Source: Hexactinellida sp. DTS-2022 (Eukaryota; Porifera; Hexactinellida). Taken from it: a DNA stretch of 64,000 bases. Below, piece by piece: positions 41,201 through 50,200 of the stretch. Below the pieces are notes generated by a model. The model did no database searches. It saw only the letters and a program-made list of their open reading frames with translations, and had not been told where the DNA came from. The stretch spans positions 1,602,501 through 1,666,500 of the forward strand of contig JAPNXP010000001.1 in NCBI GenBank assembly GCA_028753945.1, given 5' to 3'. Each line of letters begins with the position of its first letter. Position 1 is the stretch's first letter. The position numbers and the translations under genes were made by a program.

Positions 41201-44200
41201 TGAACCACAATCAATTGTTGATAGGTCATGAATCTCATCAAGAAATGGCGGACAAGAAAATGACTTGACAAATGACTGAATAGATTGTAAGGAAGTGTCT
41301 TGTTGGTCAGTAAATTTGTTTGATTACGCTAGAAAGTTCAAGTCGATGCTCGGTTCAAGGATTTGAAGATAGATGTGATAATTAGAAGCTTCGCGACAGA
41401 ACCGAAGGGCTCGTATATATATATATATATACATACACACATGCAGGTTTGTGTTTTAATAGTATAGATAGACCGAAATGGTGTTCCAAGGGATCCGTCT
41501 GTAGAAAGGAGGACAACTATATGTGAGTTGTGGTAAGGCAATACAAGCATGTCTAAAACTGGTGTATGTTTGTATACTCAGTTTGCCAATTTTTTCTGAT
41601 AAAGTTTGCCAAGCATCTTACCACACAAGTCAAAAATAGAAATCGCTCGTCATTAAAAGTCAAAGGTCTCGAGAAATTATCGTTCAAAGTATTCCTTTAA
41701 ATGGTGTGTTAATGTTGAATAGTTTCCAAACAGTAAGAAGGGTATCAACAAACTCCGGAGTATTCTTTCTATATTCTGGATAGTTAGCGCAGATATTGTT
41801 AATAATTCGTTAACGACTTTCAAAACCAGTTTTACATTTTGACGCCCTATGCTAGACGGAAAACATGACTCCATAGTCAAATGAGGAGCTAACTAGGCTA
41901 AACTTGTTATTTCTGAATTATATAATTGACATACATCTTCGGGATGACAACCGAACTAAAATGAAAAGATTGCAAGATCTAGGATTTATTCAAATAATGG
42001 GTATTTTATATTTCCTTCGTTGTTTTTAGAATTTACTTAAAATTCCCTGCTACTTACTTTCTGGCTACCTCTAGAATACGTATTAAATTGTATACAATAA
42101 TTTAATAAGTGTAAAATGGCAATTACAAATTTAAACATGGAATTTATTAAAGTAAGAAGTTAGCTGATAATAACTCTAACTTGTGTTTGGACTGTTGACT
42201 TGTACTCATTGGATGCTAGCAGAATATAAGTCCCAGTGTTTGCTGAAACCGCATTTGTTATAGTTAGAGTGTTGCCGGTGCACCCGTCTAATCTAGTCCC
42301 ATCTTTGTACCACTGGTAGTATCTGGCGTTTTCTATATGAGCGGTGAGGTGGATGGATTCTCCTTTCCTGAAGCTGCCCCCTTGCGGCTGTACTATAAGT
42401 TTAGGTGTTGTTTTGTTGTTCGTATATTGTTTGATAGTTTGTTGCTCATTATAGCTAATTCCCGAATTTTCGTTTTTAACTTCAACCCAACGTGTCAAAA
42501 CTATTTGACTTGTAATCGGATCGAGAATACTTAATCTGTAAAACCCGAAGTCTTCCTGCGTAATGGGGCCGATGAATAAGTTGCTTTCGCATTTGTTTGC
42601 AATGGATATACCTTCTTGGTTGTACCATTGATAACTCGGTTTCGTAGCTCGAATGACAGCTGATATATTTACATAGGCTCCTTCTCGTGCTGTGACGTCG
42701 ACTGGTTGCACTATAATGGAGATTCCTAATACTTGATCCCGATTGATTATGTTAGTCCCGTACTGTATTTGTGTCATCTTTGTACCACTTTGTTGTTAGT
42801 TAACTAATGTAATTTTTGTGTTGTTTTATACTTAGCATTTAGTGAACTATCTAATCATTGATTCGGACTACAATTTGTACTGAAAATATCCCGTGGATAA
42901 TAAAGCATGATGGTCATATTACTTTCCTAAAATTTTTAAACTACATGGAATTCAACTGGATTTTACCTTCATTAGGGTATAGCATTCTTCATTGATCATA
43001 AGTATTTAGTGAACTACCTATATATTTAGTTCATTGTTGTGCTCATTTTAATAGAATTTTACTACTCTATGAAAGTAATTTACTTGCATGCCTAATTAAG
43101 TGATGTTATGATAACACTGTAAATTAAATAATTATAAATAATAATTCGGGCTATCTGGATGATAAATTGCATTGAGGTTATTATTAAAATCAATCTGCTG
43201 CTTTACCAGGTTCTAATGCAGATTAGTTTTTCTCTTGCATCTTGATAACAATATGAAAGCAAACTACAGTAGAATATGTCTATAACGACAATTTACAGGT
43301 CCACATGACTTCCCATATTCTAATTAACTTTGTATATCGGTCACCTGTACATAACCATGACCAGTTCCTTGGGTGGTAGCTATAACAGTTTTACTGTTCG
43401 AATGTAGCCAGAACGATTTTAAGTATTTTCCGAGGATGACGTATATTGAGCATTTGCACCCACCCACTAGTGGGGTAGAGGCTATTTCTAATGAATGTGA
43501 GAACTTGCGCTTGTATCTAATAGAAATTGACGGATTAACCTCAATTAACAATAATAAGATATATAGTCGGAGTTTTATAGTATATGTATTTAACGAGGTG
43601 TAGTTATAGTACGGATTAATTTAATATCAAACTGATCCTAATTCGGAGGGTCTGCTATACTCTATGAAACTCTCGTCGTATCACTCTCTATGAACTGCTT
43701 GCACAGCTGACATTTCACGGTTTCTCCGTCAGCTCTCTTTCTAGCAATATATAATAATTGTGGAATCCGGTGCTATTTGCTGAGGGAGAACCTACTCTTA
43801 ACAGCTGAATTAAAATTCAATAATATACATATTTGAATTTGGGATCAAACAGAATAATAAATGCCTCCTAGAGACCAGGTACATATCCCATAATTAGATA
43901 ATCAATTACAATCTATTTAGTAATTACACCCTACACTTTATAATATGATCTTTCAACTGTGTCATATTAGCTAGAGCCATCCTACATCTGCGACAAGCTA
44001 GAGGCGTGTTTAACATCTCAGAATATTTACTATTATCAAAGGCTACCTTTCCATTCAATTCCAGCTGTTCCACTAATCTCTTGCAATCTACGAAATAATT
44101 TGTGTTAAAACTATTCCAATGCTTCTTTGTTTTAAGTCCCTTTCCTTGAAAGTCTGTGCCTATGACGTGCATATGCAGATGCTGCATGCTAGGAATAGCG

Positions 44201-47200
44201 TGGAATCCCATTATGACCTCTACTGCCTTAGAATGGACACTAGACAATGACCTAACGTATTCCTCTGCAAACAGTGACATATGCTTCAATAGCCCGATGT
44301 GAGAAGCGTTCAGATCAGTTAAGAAATTGATTTTTTCTTTTGGAATTGTCAGATAATGGTGTTTGGACTTGGGAAACTTGTCTCGGATTAAGACAACATG
44401 GTCATCTTGTTTCAGAATATTTTCAGGTTTCAACATGTCGGTCGTGAGACCTGCAGACCAGTGACCCTTGGAGGCCATTTCTCTAATTTTAATAACCCTA
44501 ATTATGTCTGGCGGTAAACTCATGTTATCTCACAACCAGGTGCTGAGTCAAATGTTAGATTATATAATCCAAGGAACTAAAGTAACTAACTTGAGGATAT
44601 CAGATGCTAGGCCCGGAACCTTTGGCTTAACCCTGAATTGACCTATAACACTTTGCTATTACCATTCGTATGTCATACATATATACTCTCCACTACAAAT
44701 CTGATACGAAAGCAGTTATATTGACCAGTTGACTTAAATCACATTGAGATATTACTATATGCAAATAGTCAACTTTTACTAGTGAGTCAGTCCAATAATT
44801 CGAGCGAGGAGAGATGGAGAGACTGGATTGGGCTAATTAGAATCCTCCGTAAAACGGGTTACGGTAACCCTCGCTAATCCGAAACAAAGTTTTCCAAATC
44901 TTTTTAATCCGAATCCGATCAAAACAACTAGTGCACTACTTATAATACTTGTCTGAGATTTTTTTAGCTAGATTTAAGATTTTTATCCACTTTCTCCCGT
45001 TCGGATTCGCGAGAATGTATTATATCAGCAATTCCGTCATTAAGCTATTATTCCGCCTACTTGACGAAATAGATATATTGGTATTAGTGAGTCCCTAGGT
45101 CATAGTGCATGATGTGAAACGCCCGTGTCGCGGACGAACAGATTGTAAATAATTTATTCAATCTAGAAGACTCACTAACGGGACAAATGCATTGAATTAC
45201 TGTTATACAGCATACTATGTTATAATTATATTATATATACGTAATATATAATATAATATTCATACAACGGCAAGCCAATACAGATTGGACCCTTAATTAA
45301 TATATGCATCGAATATGATATTTATCCCATAATTGCTAACCCTCGAGGGATTTATAGCATTTATATTATTAATAATGTAATACTAGTGTAATTAATAATA
45401 ATTTTCAAGAAGATAACTCAAAAGTTTGAAAACCCATATCCCCCCTAAAATCCCGATTCCAGATTTTGCATTATATCCAGGGATAGTTGGTAATTATGTA
45501 TCCATTCCCCAAATACTAGAGCGGAGACGAATCTAATCCAGTCAGAGCTTATAACTACAAATGTTATTAAGCTTAAGACGTAATATATTCTGAAAATTCA
45601 TCAAAATGTGAATATAAACAGTCCATACTCTTTTCAAATGCACATGTACACCATTAAAAATTGCGTTTATGACGACAGTGCAGCTAAGTGTGAATGCTTC
45701 TTCTGTCTATTTCAGTTAACAGCATATCCACCTCCTGGGTCAGTGTGTCCACTTCGTCCTGTCGCCCCTCCCGCTCGGCCTGCGAGAGGTAGCCCCTCAG
45801 CAGCCGCAGCTGCACCATGTACGGGTCCTCCTCCGCGTCTTCTAGCGCCGTGCTGTCGTACGAGCTCGCGACCCACCCGGTGTTCAGGAGGTGGGACTGA
45901 CTCCTTGGCTTGGGTGGGTTGCTGCTTACTTCAATCAGTTTTTCTGGGTGTTTGCACGACTTGGATAGTCCTCGGTCTTCCTCTCGCTTCTTGCGAATCT
46001 TAGCTATCTCTGCGTCCGAGGGGACATTGGGGAGACAGGCGATTCTCTCTTGCAGGTATCTGACCGCGAAGCTTCTCACTCCCTTATGCAGCTTCATCTG
46101 TCTCGGAGAATGCTCTACTTCAGCACTGCCCGTGGCTCCTGGCGTTTCCAACAGAGTCAATGCTTTCTTGCTCTTCGCGTCTATTGACTCGTACAGCTGT
46201 AGGATTGAGAACCTCATTCGCTTGGCCTCTTCGCTCGTGTGCTCCACTTTCCCCTCCAGAATCCCACTCACGATTCCTTCGTACATCGGCAGTAGGCTGT
46301 CTACCTCCCTCATCATGTCGCAGATGCTGACGTAGAGGAGAGACAGCCTCGGCCGCGTGTGCACGGACTCCAGGCGGCGGAGTCTCTTCTCAACAATCGC
46401 GTCGCACTTTACGCATAACCTCAGAGCGTTCTCTAGCTTGCCGTTTAGCGCCAGTTCATTTGCTTGTTCCTTCGCTATCCGCAATGCCCGCCGACAAGCC
46501 TGTACGTCAAGACACTGTTTGTTGGTTTTCTCAAGCAGCATAGCTATCGGCATCGGCAGGAACAGAGAGCATTTGTTACAGATTACCAAGCCACACAGTC
46601 GGCAGTGGTGTTTGCTCGCCAACAATAGTTTCTTCGAGCAGACAGCACAGTACTTCCCCTCTTTGTCTGGCTGCCATTGAACCACCTCCATCTCCATCTT
46701 TCGGATCTTCTTTTCAGAGGGAGAGCTCACAGTAGCGGTCTTCATGCTCGTCATTTTACCCAGTCGAATTAGCACCTGGTTAGTTTCTACTGTCAGCTGA
46801 TCCACGTAGGTGTCCCTCAGAGGCTTGTATTGATTCATGAAGCACCTGGAGCTGCCCATCTCCTGCGGCTCCCAACAGAACTTGTTTATTCCGCTAGGAT
46901 TACTGGTCTGCACTTCTGCAGACAGGTTGCTGACTGCTCTCTCATCTGGTGCGTATTCAAAGCTCGTATTCACTGACTTGCTCTGAGATAAATTTGAGCT
47001 GACTATAAATTTTTCTTTTGCCTTGCCAATTATTCCCTTCATAAACGAAGAAGATTCTTTCTCTCTGAACAGAGTGGTGAAGCTTCGTTTCTGTGAGTGG
47101 ACCTCCTCGAAGTGCTGCTGCAGCCCTGCCATCGAGCCCTGATTCTCCATACAGTGGGGACAGATGTACCCTTCCAAGCTTACCTCTTCTGACATCCTAC

Positions 47201-50200
47201 CAATACGATAACGGATCTCTTTCTGCCTATTACATTCTAATCTACCAATGTAGAATGCTACTAAGAATTTGTACGTGTAATATTACTTCTAGAGACTATG
47301 TATATTAATTACGTAATTAATTAATTCTTGAATTGATACTGGGATAATTTGTGTTGCAACTGTACTACGTACACTACAACACTATACACCGTTACTTTGC
47401 TATATCGAATTAGAGAGAAAGTGGTGTGGTTATTGCTTGACTAAAATGGTGTCTGTAAATGATCAGATTCAGATAAAGGTGCTATACCCAGAGGCGGTCA
47501 CAAGATATTACCAGCCTGAGGCATCTTTTGGTTTACTTCTAATCCATAAACTGTACGTCTACAGAATAAAATTTCAATAGCTAATGACCAATTACCAATG
47601 GGTCTAGACCGGGGCAATTGCCGCGGATAACTGCTAGCAACTATACCCAATTACCCATAGGTCCAACCGGCGCGGAGAACCCCAGCCCTCTCCATGCGTC
47701 GATTTTATGTCCGTTGTTAATATTATACTAAACCCCTGAGGTTAACAATTTTTTATAGGAAAAAACCCCCATCCTGTTTAGTATCAATGTATAATTGAAA
47801 GTGACATTAATAATGGGTCAAATAAGTTTGTTGGGTCAAACAATGCAATTAAGTTGGGCCACCACTTGGCTCCAAATAGTGGCAGCACCAGTGCCCTACT
47901 CGAGGGATCAGCAGAATCTGAATCTCAAACATACTTTGTGGTTGTTTCAGATACTCCGATAGTTATTAATTTATTACACCGCTATTTCCGCACTTTCCGA
48001 AATTTGGGTTTATTATATGTTTTGAATAAATTAATGTCTGATTTTGCTCCCAACTTTTCTTGACGCTGCCAATGGCTCCAAACCGATATTTTAGAAAGCT
48101 TGGCACTATTGGCACGCCCCTTTGAAAGCAGGGATAATATGATACTGTCAGCTTGACACTTTATAGGAACTAGCTATAAGCGTTAATTTATAAAACTTTT
48201 CTTAGAATGCGACTGCAGCGAAAAAGGTTCAATTATAGACATTTGTGACCCTTACGGCGGACAGTGCTACTGCATTCCTAGCTACGGAGGGAGGAGATGC
48301 GACCAGTGCGCTCCAGGCCTCCAGATGGGAGAGAATGGAATTTGTGAACGTAAGTTGCACTAATTAGTAATAAACTAAATTAATAATTTGTATTTTAGCT
48401 TGCAACTGCGATTCTGTAAAATCTGAGACTTTAGCCTGTAACTCGACTGGATATTGCTACTGTACTGACAAAGAATCAACTGACGAATCAAGCAAAACCT
48501 GTTCGAGGTATGAGTTAACATTAATGCACATAACAATAAATTATCAATAGAATAGTTCAATATAAAATTAAACAATTATTCGAATTATTACAAACTTTAC
48601 TACTGTATTGTATACACTAGTTGCAACCCTGGTTACTACCTGTCATCGAGTGGCGCTTGTGTCGGGTGCAGCTGTGACACCGCGGGGGCTCTGGAGCAGA
48701 GCTGTGACCGCATTAGTGGGGACTGTGTCTGCAAGCCAGGCTACGCGGGGGTGCGATGCGACGTCTGTCTGTCCTCACACCTCTCTTCAGGCGGGGCATG
48801 CACCCTGTGTCCCTGTCCGGGGAGCGGCAATAGGAGCTTCGCGGAGGAGTGCTCTCTGATCGAAGGGGTAGTCAGCTGCCAGTGCTCTGATGGGTTCACT
48901 GGTTCCAAATGCGATGAGTGTGCAGCAGGATTCTTCGCTGAATATTCCCGTAAGCTATTTCCAGCGGAGACAGCCAATGACGCCTTCTGAGAATAAGCTG
49001 AATACTTCTATTTATAGAAACTGGAGAGCTGATAGACTGTACAGCGTGTGAGTGTAATGGGAACGGAGCTGAGGTGGACGGGAAGCTGTGCGACAAGACT
49101 ACCGGCGAGTGTCTCGACTGCGTAGGGAACACAGGTGGCAACAGCTGTGAGTACTGCAGAGATGGGTTCTACCAGAATAAGCTATCAGACACAGACTCAT
49201 TCACTTGTCTAGGTAGCTATAGTAAATTGATGCGCATCAATAAAAATAGAGATTCATCTCGCTCAATTAAGAGCTGTCGAATCTCGTACGTTGATATTGT
49301 TGTATTTAAGCTATTATTCGTAGCCTGTGAGTGTGACGTGACTGGGTCAGAAGAGACTCTGTGCGACAGACTAACTGGCGCATGTGTATGCAGAGAAGGG
49401 TTCTCTGGAGAGAGGTGTGACCAGTGTGCGACCAACAACTACAACTACTCCATTGGATGTCCAGGTATGTATTGCGTGGAACTAATTATTTATACTGAGA
49501 CTCTCTCATGCAAAGCATTAACTGATCAGCTGAGCTTTTCAGTTAGCTAGGAAGGAATAGCTTTTGAATAGATATTAGAAACGTTAATCATTGCCTTTAA
49601 TTAGCATGCAGCAGATGCTTCAATCAGGTGTTTGAGCTCTACTCGTCTCTGCGGAGACGTTTGGACTGGTACCAGTCCCTCTCCCAGGTCGGGTGCACCC
49701 TCCTCTCCTCTCCCCTGCGAGACCTGCTCAGCTCCTACTCTAGGAATATATCAGCGCTGCGCTCTGACATAGCAGCGGTTAACGGAGTGGATGCTCTTCT
49801 GTTCGAGGAACTTAGCAATCTGTCTAGCTCTATAGTACAATTAAACGTTAGTAATTATCTATGACAATTTTTTTACCAATTTAATGTAATCTAATTATTC
49901 TTCAGAACGAAGCAAGTGAACTGCTACAAAGCGCCATTGACGAAGAGAGTCGGTCTCTCATCCTAAAAGGGAGATCCGAAGGGAATTACCAGAGAGTCCG
50001 GGCGTTACTGGACCAGATAGAGGAGACACTCTTCAGATACACAACTGATGTCCTCAGTATTAGCAACGACTTCCTTTTTCTGTATTTAGGAATTGCAACA
50101 ACTGTGAGTTATATACTACACTATTTTCTAATTTATGCTTGAGATTAGCTACGTATCCCAATAATCCCATTATCTAGATTCAAGATGTATATGTCCTTGT

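Larger units (their letters stand above)
41962..42845. repeat. Segmental duplication, copy 2 (with 35,970-36,855)
   Basis: Direct-orientation partner of copy 1, extending outside the Ig ORF on both sides, including the TATA box. The flanks beyond about 41,962 and 42,845 are unrelated to those of copy 1. Confidence 0.9.
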
